Below are positions 10,047 to 19,346 of a stretch of DNA of 64,000 nucleotides, one piece after another (the first letter of the stretch is position 1; each line of letters starts with the position of its first letter). The DNA is taken from positions 188,644 through 252,643 of the forward strand of contig WNKI01000003.1 in assembly GCA_015350385.1 (NCBI GenBank). The letters are read 5' to 3'. Source of the DNA: Aculops lycopersici. Its lineage: Eukaryota > Arthropoda > Arachnida > Trombidiformes > Eriophyidae. The notes below the pieces were generated by a model. The model saw only the letters and a list, made by a program, of their open reading frames with translations. It made no database searches and had not been told where the DNA came from. The position numbers and the translations under genes are program-made.

Positions 10047-10270
10047 AACATCTCGAGAGTTTAGTTGAAAAGCTGATCTCAACAGAAGCTCACCTACGAA
10101 GCGCGCCCTATAGTTTTGAACCTTGCACAAGCGCAGTGGCTTTCGCTGGACAATATCTAGCTCGTGCACATAGCTCACTACGTGTTTTTATGTGTAAGTC
10201 CAAGGAGTTGTATCTCCAGAACTCTAATACGCTATATGCTCGATCGTTCGGATATTGGGAATTCCTCTAG
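10043..10270 (+). CDS. Small ORF overlapping the POLR3H stop codon, possible second cistron
   Basis: An ATG at 10043 overlaps the POLR3H stop. Unspliced, it gives 75 codons ending at 10270. A strong donor (GTAAGT) at 10194 and the acceptor TTTCTGTTTCAG ending at 10341 suggest splicing instead. The spliced frame would have 50 codons and stop in a TGA formed across the junction, which itself overlaps the first ATG of the LAMP gene. The predicted peptide begins MKHLESLVEKLISTEAHL and is helix-like, without recognised homologue. It could equally be a meaningless frame in a 5' UTR exon of the LAMP gene. Confidence 0.35.
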   Translation: MKHLESLVEKLISTEAHLRSAPYSFEPCTSAVAFAGQYLARAHSSLRVFMCKSKELYLQNSNTLYARSFGYWEFL

Positions 10271-10342
10271 GGCATAATAAATTAATTATTCATAAAACTA
10301 TTCGTTATCTAACATTAATGTTCATTATTTTTCTGTTTCAGG

Positions 10343-11344
10343 ATGATGCAGCAAACAATTGCACTAGTTTTGGTGGCGATTGTTTGCGGTTTCTTTTATT
10401 TTGAGGAAGCCGAGACCAATACTTTGGATCGCCCATTTCAGAAAGTTAACTATTTAGTTAACATAAACAATTACGGGGATTCAAACTCCGTGAGATCCAC
10501 TCAACGTGGTCCGGGCGGAACCAAAAAACAACTGCAACAGTCAGGAAGGTCCAAATCTAACAGGACAACCGCTCGCAAGTCAGCCATCAAGAGGATTGTC
10601 CATCCATCATTGCATGCCGCTTGGGACGAATACAATCACCTATGTATCCTAGCCAAATTTCAGGCATCCTTCACTATAAAATACGAGACAGCCTCAGGGA
10701 CCTCGCAACTGGTCGACAAGATGCCGGCAGTTTCGCGTAGCAAGGGTCGTTGTGACCAATTTGACGAGGAGCCAGTTCTGGATGTTATGTGGAAGGATAG
10801 CCAATTGTCGGGAGCTCAGAAACCGAATAGCACAGGTGGCTTCACTTTTAGAATAATATTCCAGAAGTTTCCCGAAGATGGACGCTGGGGTGTGCAACAA
10901 ATGCAACTTTTGTACAATACAGGTCATCCAGTTTTCAGAGGCGCCATAAAGCCAAAGAAATACATTGTCAAGTCCAACAAGGACGACTACCGTCTCCAAT
11001 TCCAAACAAACTACGAGGAATCAATGTTGTGTCCATCGCCTCCACCAATCCAAATGTACGACAACGAAGGCAATGAACAGGTTATAGCTCGTTTGTCAAA
11101 TATGCAACTGCAGGCATTCGAGTTCAGTGATCCACGAGAGGGAAACACTAACTTTGATCCATTTACTCGTTGTGGTCAGGTTAGTTTTGGGTCTGGAGTT
11201 GCTCATAGACTGACCTCAGTTCGTAATGACTCATTAACCTTCGCCATTGGACTTATGACAGTTTGCATAGCCTCGCTAACTGTTGTTGGCTACGCAATAT
11301 ACAGATCTAATGTAGTGGCGAAGGAGTACAAGAATATTATTTAG
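10343..11344 (+). CDS. LAMP-family lysosomal membrane glycoprotein
   Basis: The 333-residue type I membrane protein has an N-terminal signal peptide (QQTIALVLVAIVCGFFYF) and a luminal domain starting CILAKFQASFTIKYE, as in LAMP/CD68 luminal folds. It has well-spaced cysteines, a C-terminal transmembrane helix (about residues 297-320) and a short tail ending KEYKNII. The YKNI is a YxxPhi lysosomal sorting signal, as in LAMP tails. The start is the double ATG directly after a splice acceptor (CAG ending at 10341), so an upstream leader exon probably exists. That exon may overlap the end of POLR3H. LAMPs protect the lysosomal membrane and take part in vesicle fusion. The assignment rests on domain layout rather than high identity. 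Confidence 0.7.
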   Translation: MMQQTIALVLVAIVCGFFYFEEAETNTLDRPFQKVNYLVNINNYGDSNSVRSTQRGPGGTKKQLQQSGRSKSNRTTARKSAIKRIVHPSLHAAWDEYNHLCILAKFQASFTIKYETASGTSQLVDKMPAVSRSKGRCDQFDEEPVLDVMWKDSQLSGAQKPNSTGGFTFRIIFQKFPEDGRWGVQQMQLLYNTGHPVFRGAIKPKKYIVKSNKDDYRLQFQTNYEESMLCPSPPPIQMYDNEGNEQVIARLSNMQLQAFEFSDPREGNTNFDPFTRCGQVSFGSGVAHRLTSVRNDSLTFAIGLMTVCIASLTVVGYAIYRSNVVAKEYKNII

Positions 11345-11709
11345 CTGGCTAGCGGAAGTTGACATCTATTTTATCAACTTTGGAACCCAAGTCATTCAAT
11401 CATTTGTCTTTCAACAATAAGAAGTAACTCATATATTAGTCATATCATACGGACAGACGGACGGTGGAATCGATCATCGCGAGATTTGAGACTCACATCC
11501 AGCTGCTTGTCGACCCATTATCTTTTGATCGCGATCTTGCACTGAAATCTCAATGCAAAACAATACTTGTCTTTCATGAATGTTTCAACGAAACGAAAAT
11601 GTTATTTGTATAAATTAAATAATTTATGTTCCAATTAGTGTCGCAGGTATTCAGTTAATATCTTCATCAATGATTTGCATCCAAATGGTGTAGTTGAATA
11701 ACCAAGACC
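11345..11709. other. Intergenic region between LAMP-like gene and WASHC1
   Basis: AT-rich spacer, presumed LAMP 3' UTR and WASHC1 5' UTR. The first 20 or so residues expected for WASH may lie in an unseen exon here. No other feature recognised. Confidence 0.4.
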
Positions 11710-13473
11710 ATGCCTGAGATCGATTGGGTCAAGAGAGTCGAGGAGTTGAGCGATCGGCTTTTTGATCAAGTAAATTGCAGGACCAGAGATTTAGCAGCTC
11801 GGGTCTCAAGTTTGAAGAATAAGATTAAGGAACTGGATTCAACCATTAATAGAATTACTAGCGATCCAAACAAACCAATCAAATTGGTATCGCCTCAAAA
11901 CTATCCAATGTTAGATTCTTTTGAGATTCGGCAGCCTCCAGTTGAGTTCGAAGGAATCAAAGTCGAAGGAAAAGCTTATCTAGTTCCTAAAATGATTTCA
12001 TCCTCTCAATTAACTTTTGAGAATTGCGATGCTATTGAGCAAGCTACAAGGAGACAGTTAGATCGAGTAGGCGAGCTTATTGAAACTTTAAAGTTTCACC
12101 ATGTTAACCAAAACAAGTGCTCATTGAATAATATTACAAGTGTTAGCTCGCTATTAGTTTTCCACTCTTACGAGAGTCGATTTTTGACGGGAGGTCGAGC
12201 TCATCATTCTAGTAAACAATACAAATCGATTGCAAGTGAATCATCTTTGCACGAATATGGAGCTAGATCTACGATACAAAGGCACAAAACTCTCACTAAT
12301 GCGGATCCTAGCAAATCAAGCAGCGGGGAAGAGATAAGCAGAGGCCAAGATCTGGGTCCTGTGCCAGATTCAATACTCAAATATCATCAAGAATCTTTTT
12401 TGGAACCAGACACACTAGATGCGTTTGACTTGGCAAACTATGACGAAGCCGAGGACGACGATGGAAACATGATTACCGGAGGTTTACCTGACATCTTACC
12501 CTCATTGAGTGGAATCGTGCGCGATGTACACAAGACTTCTCCAACTCAAAATCGTGGAGACTCGTCCAGTGATCGAGGTCTCGTTAAATTCGATGAAACT
12601 AATGCGCCGATTGATTTCTCAAAATCTCAATCAGCTTCACGATCCCCGGTCGTACCCAATGCAATCTCTAACGCACCACCGCCGCCTCCACCACCGCCAC
12701 TACCACTTGCTCCCCTTCACGGGGTTCCATTGCTATCGAAAGCTGCACAAACCTCGACCTCATCGTCACCCCAACTAGCAAACTTGCCACCAGAGCCGCC
12801 GCCGCTAGCCCCGACTTCCGCTCTGCAACCGAATCAAAGTCCAGAAGAGCAAGAGCAATCTGAGAAACTCGCCAACACTTTCGCTTCATCGGGACGCGAT
12901 GCCCTTTTGGCTGAGATTAGAGCTGCTGCTAGCAGGCCGAAGTCCCGTCCTGTCAGACAGAATGCGGTCGACATAACAAATGACGTCGGTCAAAATGGTG
13001 AGAAACTTTCAAGACCATCATCTCCAATTAGCGATAATCCGCGAGATAGTTTATTGGCTTCAATCAGACAAGCAGCAGGTAAACCGACGGCCAAAAAAAA
13101 CAATCCAACTGCTAGAAGTAGACATATTGAGGAGAAACTGGAGAGGAGCAAGCAGCCTACTTCAAGTGACGGGGGTGCAGATTTAATGTCTGATTTGGTC
13201 AACAAGTTACGAGCTCGTCGAGATGGAATAAGTGGATCAAATGAAGTTGTTAAGACTGACTCATCTAATACAAATCAAACAAACGTTAGAGCTGGCGATA
13301 AAAGTGGACTCAAGTTGAGCGGAAGTGAGGTCGGTGCAAGTGTTACAAATCCTCAAATTCGGGCACTAAATCAAATATCGTCCATGATTCCAGCTAAACC
13401 AAAGGAGTCTTCAAGTGAAGAAGAGGGAGATGTCAACGATTCGGATGGTTTCAATGATGATGATTGGTCTTGA
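11710..13473 (+). CDS. WASHC1: WASH complex subunit 1 (Arp2/3 activator on endosomes)
   Basis: The 587-residue protein shows the WASH layout: an N-terminal helical WHD1 region (RVEELSDRLFDQVNCRTRDL, then the SPQNYP motif), the SVSSLLVFHS motif, LGPVPDSI and LPDILPSLSGI segments, and a poly-proline tract near residue 325. The C-terminal VCA has two WH2-like motifs (GRDALLAEIRAAA about residue 395, PRDSLLASIRQAAG about 444), the LMSDLVNKLRARRDGISG connector and an acidic DDDWS end. WASH drives Arp2/3-dependent actin assembly on endosomes for retromer and retriever sorting. The usual leading residues before WHD1 are absent, so the start may be in an upstream exon. It converges with MYD88, 44 bp away. 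Confidence 0.93.
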   Translation: MPEIDWVKRVEELSDRLFDQVNCRTRDLAARVSSLKNKIKELDSTINRITSDPNKPIKLVSPQNYPMLDSFEIRQPPVEFEGIKVEGKAYLVPKMISSSQLTFENCDAIEQATRRQLDRVGELIETLKFHHVNQNKCSLNNITSVSSLLVFHSYESRFLTGGRAHHSSKQYKSIASESSLHEYGARSTIQRHKTLTNADPSKSSSGEEISRGQDLGPVPDSILKYHQESFLEPDTLDAFDLANYDEAEDDDGNMITGGLPDILPSLSGIVRDVHKTSPTQNRGDSSSDRGLVKFDETNAPIDFSKSQSASRSPVVPNAISNAPPPPPPPPLPLAPLHGVPLLSKAAQTSTSSSPQLANLPPEPPPLAPTSALQPNQSPEEQEQSEKLANTFASSGRDALLAEIRAAASRPKSRPVRQNAVDITNDVGQNGEKLSRPSSPISDNPRDSLLASIRQAAGKPTAKKNNPTARSRHIEEKLERSKQPTSSDGGADLMSDLVNKLRARRDGISGSNEVVKTDSSNTNQTNVRAGDKSGLKLSGSEVGASVTNPQIRALNQISSMIPAKPKESSSEEEGDVNDSDGFNDDDWS

Positions 13474-13517
13474 GCAAGATTTATATGATTCTGAGTTTGT
13501 GTTGGTGGAATTTTAGA

Positions 13518-15047
13518 CTAAATATTACTTCCACTTGACTGACCAAGATTTTCGTTACTATCTATGAATCCGGATTTGGAGGCTGATATGTCCAAAAGTG
13601 GCGCTTGCGAGGTGGTTGATCTGATACTCTGACCGTTGCGAGTTCTATGGAATCTCTGGCCAATATGCCTTATGAACGATTTTAGATCCGAGGCACCTGG
13701 TGGTTGAATTGTCGGGGAGTCCCGTCTAGTGGTCCTCAAATTATCCTTCAGCAGGTGACTTGTTGAGCTCATCATCGAACCGGAACTCTGGCTATAGGAC
13801 AGCTCGACTATTGGATCCCTGATTGATTCCAAGGAAGGTGACCACCTTCCATTTGGATTCGCCATAGTTTGAGATCCATCTTGAGGAGCCAACAGGGCAG
13901 GCTGCTGAGCTTGATGTTGTGGTTGTGATTGCGGCCCAATTTGTATGGATGACGCTTGGGAGTATTGTTGAGGCTTAACATTGTTGAAACCTTTGAGAAA
14001 TCTATCGTTTTGTTGAGATACGGAATTAATGTCAAAATCTAGAGATCTGAGCAATTTGTTCAGGGGCCAATTCAAGTTTGGCATCCTACTCCTTGTTGTC
14101 ATATCAATCTTTGACATAACACCAATCATTGGGGGCAAGTTGGTTTGATCGCAAGCTTCATAGAGGACCGGAATAATCTTTGGGTAGCCAGCTTTGATCG
14201 CGATCTCACTTGCATACTTTGTCTGAAACTCGCACTCTTTTGAGCGGGAAAAGTTTGGGGTTAAAATGATGATAACCTTACGGCATCGCAAGTCGATCAG
14301 TTGAGCTAGAGCGTCGAACTCAAATTGGCCAGGTAACAAATCATCGGCCGTTGCAACTCGTTTGCCATGTTCTTCAAAGAAACTAATCAAATCTTGAGCA
14401 TACTGGTAGTCTTCGGGTGCGAAGCATACGAATGCGTCGTATATGATCTTGGAATTTGTCGTCGAAAGATTGTCGTCGATAGTTAGCCGACTAAGTGTAT
14501 CTACAGATCCATTTGAATATCCGTTTTGTGGTCGATGTTGTTGAGCATGGGTACTTAATGCGATGGTATCGTGTTGTTGCTGCTGGCTAGCTATCCTATT
14601 TGCCGATGACAAGAGCATCATCTTATTTTCTTGAGCAGATTTGCTGTTCGCCATTTGCACAAGATTTGGTAGAAAGTCGTCAATAACGTCAAATCTTTCA
14701 AGAGCTTCAATCAATTTGAGCAAATCATTCACAGTCTTGTTCTCGTTTCGAGTTATAAAAGTATCAATCAGTTTTTTAGTCGGGTTATGAGATTTCTTGA
14801 AACTCTCTAGCTCTATTGCGCTAAAGCCCATCAATTGAGCTAGACCACGATAATCTCGCGCTAATCCATCCTCTCTTGAGATTAATTGTTCTAAATTGAG
14901 CGCCTGCGTCCAGGTAATCAAATCTGTTGGATTTATGTGATACAATAGAATCTTGTCGAGCTGTTTTCCCAAGTTAGTCCTACTCAATAGTAGGTCTTCT
15001 GGATTACAATTGTTTATACGTCCGAGAAAGTGGGAATAGTCGTCCAT
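13518..15047 (-). CDS. MYD88: Myeloid differentiation primary response protein 88 (Toll adaptor)
   Basis: The 509-residue protein carries an N-terminal death domain (about residues 20-120, with LITWTQALNLEQL and YRGLAQLMGFSAIELESFK) and a TIR domain (about 200-340). The TIR shows box 1 YDAFVCFAPED, box 2 in DDLLPG, and the C-terminal NLNWPLNKLLRSL region. A long S/Q-rich tail of about 170 residues extends beyond the TIR, as in several invertebrate MyD88 proteins. MyD88 links Toll receptors to IRAK/Pelle kinases through death-domain assembly and so points to an active Toll pathway. The gene is a single exon and converges with WASHC1. Confidence 0.93.
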   Translation of the reverse strand: MDDYSHFLGRINNCNPEDLLLSRTNLGKQLDKILLYHINPTDLITWTQALNLEQLISREDGLARDYRGLAQLMGFSAIELESFKKSHNPTKKLIDTFITRNENKTVNDLLKLIEALERFDVIDDFLPNLVQMANSKSAQENKMMLLSSANRIASQQQQHDTIALSTHAQQHRPQNGYSNGSVDTLSRLTIDDNLSTTNSKIIYDAFVCFAPEDYQYAQDLISFFEEHGKRVATADDLLPGQFEFDALAQLIDLRCRKVIIILTPNFSRSKECEFQTKYASEIAIKAGYPKIIPVLYEACDQTNLPPMIGVMSKIDMTTRSRMPNLNWPLNKLLRSLDFDINSVSQQNDRFLKGFNNVKPQQYSQASSIQIGPQSQPQHQAQQPALLAPQDGSQTMANPNGRWSPSLESIRDPIVELSYSQSSGSMMSSTSHLLKDNLRTTRRDSPTIQPPGASDLKSFIRHIGQRFHRTRNGQSIRSTTSQAPLLDISASKSGFIDSNENLGQSSGSNI

Positions 15048-15754
15048 CTTCTACGAATTGGGAGCATAAATACTGGATATAAAATATAATGGATCACTCT
15101 CACCGGAAATCAGTGGGTTGCATTTTTACCTGGCTCGATCTACCTGGCTTCAATGAATCTCAAATAATGGTTGGCGATTCAAACTCAGGATCATGAACAA
15201 AATTCTATAGAATCATATAATGTTCATTTACAGCTGATCACCTGGAGGCGGCCAGGTAAGCGAAAGAGGGACACAACAACAGGTGCACTCCCACAGGTTA
15301 GCTCGAAGAAAGTTGTTCGCCACCGAAGAACTCGTTACGGTATAACTTTACCTTCAATGCAGCAAAAATGTGCGACTCTGACTTTTTGATCAAGTCTAAA
15401 ACTTTTACAGTATCTTTGAGGCAAGTTATGCTCTAGCCAAGACCGCAATTCTGAATGGGCGTGCCGGGCAAAAACACTCGAGCGGGCTTGTTTACATCTC
15501 CAAACTGCAGGATCCGCATAAACCACTTCCTGCAGATAGCATTGATCTTTGTGCGTGAAATTAGACAACGCGAGCTGGGCACGCAAATACAATTACACCT
15601 CTTGGGTACATGTAATCTGAGATAATCTCGCACCAATATGTAGTTTTCATTGAAATCATCCCGTATTCTATGTCAAGGCTTCATTTCATAGCTCATCATT
15701 ATCCATCACTTGATGTATTAGATTCAGGTGTCGCAATACTACTCTCAAAACGCT
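15048..15754. other. Divergent intergenic region with probable 5' UTR intron
   Basis: The region separates MYD88 and a plus-strand gene. A good donor (CCAG then GTAAGC) near 15254 and an acceptor (GATTCAG) ending at 15727 suggest a non-coding first exon and a 5' UTR intron for the plus-strand gene. No other RNA or protein gene is evident. Confidence 0.35.
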
Positions 15755-17125
15755 ATGGCAAACAAGGAGAACAAAGGCAACAAACAACAGACGAACGGGA
15801 AGGCTGGCGTCCCGAATGAGAATCAACCGTCCCAGGTGACACGTAAGAAGACCAAGAAGAAGGTGTACCAAAATCGAGTGATGTGCCAATCAAAGAGACA
15901 AAAATTAGCTCAGCTCCAGGAGGGAACACCTAATCTGATTCCCGTGAGAACTGAAGGTTACGATCTATCAAATAAGATATTGGGTGAATACTACTCTCTC
16001 AGTTCCAGTTCCTCGGTATATCAAATTTGGCTCAATTGCTTGTACGAGAATGATGTGGAGTACGCTACCATCATAAGTGAACTTGGTGGACTGTTGAACA
16101 AAGAACAGAAGATGAGTTTAACGAAGGCTAGGATCTTTATCGCCGCTTACCAAGAAGAGAACAGGTATATGAGACCAGCTGGTTCATGTCTTTTGGTATT
16201 CAGGAGGTCGGCGACGCAGAAGAACTTCGAAGAGATCTCGGACAAGAAAATTCTAGATTCAGGAGTACACATGACTTGTCTGGATCTTATCTACTTACGG
16301 AATCAGCTAAAGCAAAAAAATTATCTGATTTTCGCGGATGGTTTCCCCAATTTAGTCTCAAAGATCTCGATAGGAGCTTTGAAAAAGTTCCGAAAGCAGT
16401 CGGGTGCGCCAATATCTAATCCGTCCTCATCGAACCGTACACCAGCGGAGCCAGAAAATTCTATCAAGCAGCCTTCTGACATTGAGCAGCCCAAGATTCT
16501 CCAAAGCAAAGAAGATAAAGAGAATGTCAAGTCTCAAGTTCGCGAGGATCCACCAAAACCTCCCAAGTCGAAACGGATTGCCGCAACTCTCGATGGTTTG
16601 AAGAATAACCAAGCTCCTGAAAAAGCCAAAACAAAAGTCAAGGGACCTATTGATTTGGCAACATTTGAGGCACAACTTTTTGATAAGTTGCAAATTGACG
16701 TTGACAAGCGAGATTACGTCGGTGATATGCTACCAAAACTCGCCAAGTTTGGCACTGCCGTTTTAAGAATTGAGAACTTGCCTGCCAAGCTTAGTATCCA
16801 CGCCTTCAATCTCATGATGGGAACCTACTCAATCAAGTGCGATCAACTAATTGCAGTGAATGTGCCAGGTAAAGGTGGGCGGGACACGATGAACCTGAGG
16901 CTCGTTACTATCCCCAACTCAAATGATTTTAAGCAAATCATTGGTAAGGACAAAAGAAAGACAGTATATGATACTGTTCTCAGAATCGAGCCGACCAATT
17001 TTAAGGAGCTTGAAAAATTTATGGCCACTCACAAAGATAGAATACGTCACCTAGATGATGATCTTATTCCGAATAAGTCGGCAACGGCCATAAGTTATGG
17101 CTCTAATGTAGTAAAAGTGATTTGA
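15755..17125 (+). CDS. Basic protein of unknown function with conserved-looking globular halves
   Basis: The frame is open from 15728 just after a splice acceptor (CAG at 15725-15727), but its first ATG is at 15755, giving 456 residues. The N-terminus is K/N/Q-rich (RKKTKKKVYQNR), nuclear-signal-like. Two more structured parts follow: residues about 85-215 (VYQIWLNCLYENDVEYATII, KARIFIAAYQEENRYM) and about 300-450 (FEAQLFDKLQIDVDKRDYVG, SNDFKQIIGKDKRKTVYD). A lysine-rich disordered linker joins them. I do not recognise the family. The composition suggests a nucleic-acid-associated or nucleolar protein, which is only an inference. Confidence 0.7.
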   Translation: MANKENKGNKQQTNGKAGVPNENQPSQVTRKKTKKKVYQNRVMCQSKRQKLAQLQEGTPNLIPVRTEGYDLSNKILGEYYSLSSSSSVYQIWLNCLYENDVEYATIISELGGLLNKEQKMSLTKARIFIAAYQEENRYMRPAGSCLLVFRRSATQKNFEEISDKKILDSGVHMTCLDLIYLRNQLKQKNYLIFADGFPNLVSKISIGALKKFRKQSGAPISNPSSSNRTPAEPENSIKQPSDIEQPKILQSKEDKENVKSQVREDPPKPPKSKRIAATLDGLKNNQAPEKAKTKVKGPIDLATFEAQLFDKLQIDVDKRDYVGDMLPKLAKFGTAVLRIENLPAKLSIHAFNLMMGTYSIKCDQLIAVNVPGKGGRDTMNLRLVTIPNSNDFKQIIGKDKRKTVYDTVLRIEPTNFKELEKFMATHKDRIRHLDDDLIPNKSATAISYGSNVVKVI

Positions 17126-17399
17126 GAGGAGATATTATGCAATCAATTCCATCTTGTTACGCCCAAAATTAAATTATTCCTTGCTTAATACTCAATCTTG
17201 CATGATTTTTTAGTGTCGTTTAGGAGATGAATTTCTCAACACGTTCTTGTTTGCAGCGCTCCCGCTGACAAAATGAGTAAATAGCGATTGTATTTTTTGC
17301 ATCGCTTCATTCCGCAGTAACATTATTCGAAAAACATCTACATCATCAACCTGAGATTGATTTCAAAAAAATCAATAGGGTTAAATTTACAAAAGAATC

Positions 17400-17558
17400 A
17401 TGATCAAATTCATATCAACCTTGGGATTAGGTTTTTACGGGGGCCTATATACCGCGCAAAGTCACCCTAACAAAGTACCAATGGTTGCTAGTCCCCAGGA
17501 AATAGCAATCAGGATTCGTCAATGGCTAGATGAAGCAACCAGACCTCCAAAGAATTGA
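17400..17558 (+). CDS. STMP1: STMP1-type short transmembrane mitochondrial microprotein
   Basis: A 52-codon ORF encodes MIKFISTLGLGFYGGLYTAQ, then a PxxxSPQEIAIRIRQWLDEA helix and a basic end with PPKN. The plan is that of STMP1/DUF4535 peptides: M-[LI]-[QK]-F start, glycine-rich transmembrane helix, Y-x-AQ, then a short proline turn and an amphipathic charged helix ending near PP. STMP1 is an inner-membrane mitochondrial microprotein of about 47 residues. It lies between two plus-strand genes with about 270-320 bp on each side. Confidence 0.7.
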   Translation: MIKFISTLGLGFYGGLYTAQSHPNKVPMVASPQEIAIRIRQWLDEATRPPKN

Positions 17559-17880
17559 CTAGCTCGGGGAAATGAAGTTCATAGAAATGCGCACCAGGGT
17601 TCAAGATGTTTTGCTGCACGTGAATCTTGTCTCAATCTTGCCGCACTCATCACCGCACTCAGGATGTTTTCAAGCTTATGGAAAATAAACATTCTCTCAC
17701 GATCAACAAGTTGCTCAATAGTATGGTTCTAGGAGAACCGCTTCAATTTATTCTAGGTGTCAAACTATATTAGTATCTTTGCATCATCAAGATTGTGTAG
17801 TTTAGGTTTATTCTAAAAAGTATTAGCATATCTAGACGTCAAAATAGAATTTTATCAAAATAGCAAACAAACAATCCGCA
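17559..17880. other. Intergenic region, nothing recognised
   Basis: AT-rich spacer between the microprotein gene and the PMP34-like gene. No further ORF or RNA gene was seen. Confidence 0.4.
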
Positions 17881-18369
17881 ATGAGTTCCTTATTTACCTA
17901 CGACAATTTTGTCCATGCTCTAGCTGGATCAGTTGCAAGTGGAACGGCAATGAGTGTTTTCTATCCCTTGGACACCGTTAGGTCGAGGCTCCAACTAGAG
18001 GAAAAGAGAAAAGCCAAGAATACTTTAGCCACTATGAAGGATTTGATCCAAGAGGAAGGTATAGGTTCACTGTATCGAGGACTCGAGCCAGTTATATACT
18101 CGCTCTTCACATCAGGTTTTGTCTACTTTTACTCAATCCATGGGCTTCGTCGAATCGCGGGTGAGAAAACAGCAATCAAGGACTTGGCCATTGGAGCGTT
18201 AGCAGGTGCAATAAATGTTATCATCACGACCCCAATGTGGGTCGTCAACACCCGTATCAATATGCAAGGTATCCGTGAGTTGCAACACCAAAATTCATCC
18301 AATGGCCAACATGAACAGGTCACTAGCCGATTGGATCCCAGTCTGACTGCAGTTTCAAGAACTTCCTAG
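17881..18369 (+). CDS. SLC25A17: Truncated peroxisomal carrier PMP34 (SLC25A17-like)
   Basis: The 162-residue protein matches the first half of PMP34, the peroxisomal carrier for CoA, FAD and NAD. It has the N-terminus FTYDNFVHALAGSVASGTAM, the first carrier signature FYPLDTVRSRLQ, EEGIGSLYRGL, and the second repeat signature TTPMWVVNTRINMQG. It then departs from the family in a Q/S-rich tail and stops. A normal carrier has about 300 residues and three repeats. The second half of repeat 2 and all of repeat 3 are missing, and I found no continuation downstream. Its TAG (18367-18369) overlaps the TAG of the convergent elongase gene in a shared CTAG. It may be a truncated paralogue, a decaying gene, or a gene whose other exons lie elsewhere. 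Confidence 0.75.
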   Translation: MSSLFTYDNFVHALAGSVASGTAMSVFYPLDTVRSRLQLEEKRKAKNTLATMKDLIQEEGIGSLYRGLEPVIYSLFTSGFVYFYSIHGLRRIAGEKTAIKDLAIGALAGAINVIITTPMWVVNTRINMQGIRELQHQNSSNGQHEQVTSRLDPSLTAVSRTS

Positions 18370-19346
18370 ATTACCTTTGTTTTGTCGGCATCTACGTTGT
18401 TGTTGTTACTATGGCCCGTGCCGGTCTTACTTACTCCGTTTGTCGCTAATTTCACTTGTGTCTTTGCTCTCGCTTGGTTCAGATAGGTTTGTCTATAGAA
18501 GGAGACGAACAGTGTTAAAAAGGTAAGCCCGATGCCGATGTTGATCATAATTAATCCCGGTGGGAAGTTGCAACCAGGCGATCCCATGAACAATAGAGGC
18601 TGAGCGCAATGTATCAGGAGGAGAGCAAACTGACTAATTTGCATTGTGGTTAGGTATTTCTTCCACCATAGGTACTTCTGCATGCTCGGACCGAAGGTTG
18701 CAAGTCCATAGTAAGCGTACATTATGATATGCACGAACATGTTTGTAGTTGGCAACAAGCCATTCGTTGGTAATGGGTAGAATTTAAGGCCAATGTACAT
18801 CAATGTTGGCACAACTCCATGATGGAACACGTGCAAAAAGGATATCTGCGAGTACTTCTTTCGCAAAATGAAGAAGAATGTGTCGAAGAATTCTAGATAC
18901 CTGGTGTGGAAGAATAGGTGGCCATAATGAAGCATAAGATCTCGCTTGTTGTAGCTCAACGCCTCGCCGCAACCCCAAAAGTCTAGTCCATACCGGAAGG
19001 ATGTGATGGAGCCGAGGAATAGATAGGTGTTGATTATAACTAATATGAGATTATAAATGCGAATGGGCCACTTGAGGTTGTAGGGTTTTCTGTCACGCAT
19101 AAAATCTGGCCCGGCCTTGAGCACAATGTACAGGTAGGCTATGGTGGCCGCCCATGTCAACCAGGGACCCTTGAGCCAGAAATATTCTAGAGATTGGCAC
19201 AGAGTTTAAAGATAAAAGTTAGTTTAGCCTTCAATAAATGAATCAGCGGAAGTTCGCTTAGTTTGTTTAGATAACTCACTTTCTGTTTCCGGGTCGCCTA
19301 GCTCCGACCAAAGATCGAAGGCGATATATTTGAACCAATTACTCAT
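18366..19346 (-). CDS. Very-long-chain fatty acid elongase (ELOVL family), two exons
   Basis: Exon 1 is 19280-19346 (ATG, MSNWFKYIAFDLWSEL, donor GTGAGT) and exon 2 is 18366-19186, joined in phase 1 over a 93-bp intron to give 295 residues. The 3-ketoacyl-CoA synthase signature HVFHHGVVP (HxxHH) is present, with YLEFFDTFFFILRKK upstream, an NMFVHIIMYAYYGL histidine motif and about seven membrane helices. The RDRKPYNLKWPIRIYN segment is typical of the ELOVL1/4/7 branch. It acts in the ER membrane in the condensation step of chain elongation. Unlike many elongases the C-terminus (DADKTKVI) has no clear dilysine retrieval signal. Confidence 0.92.
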
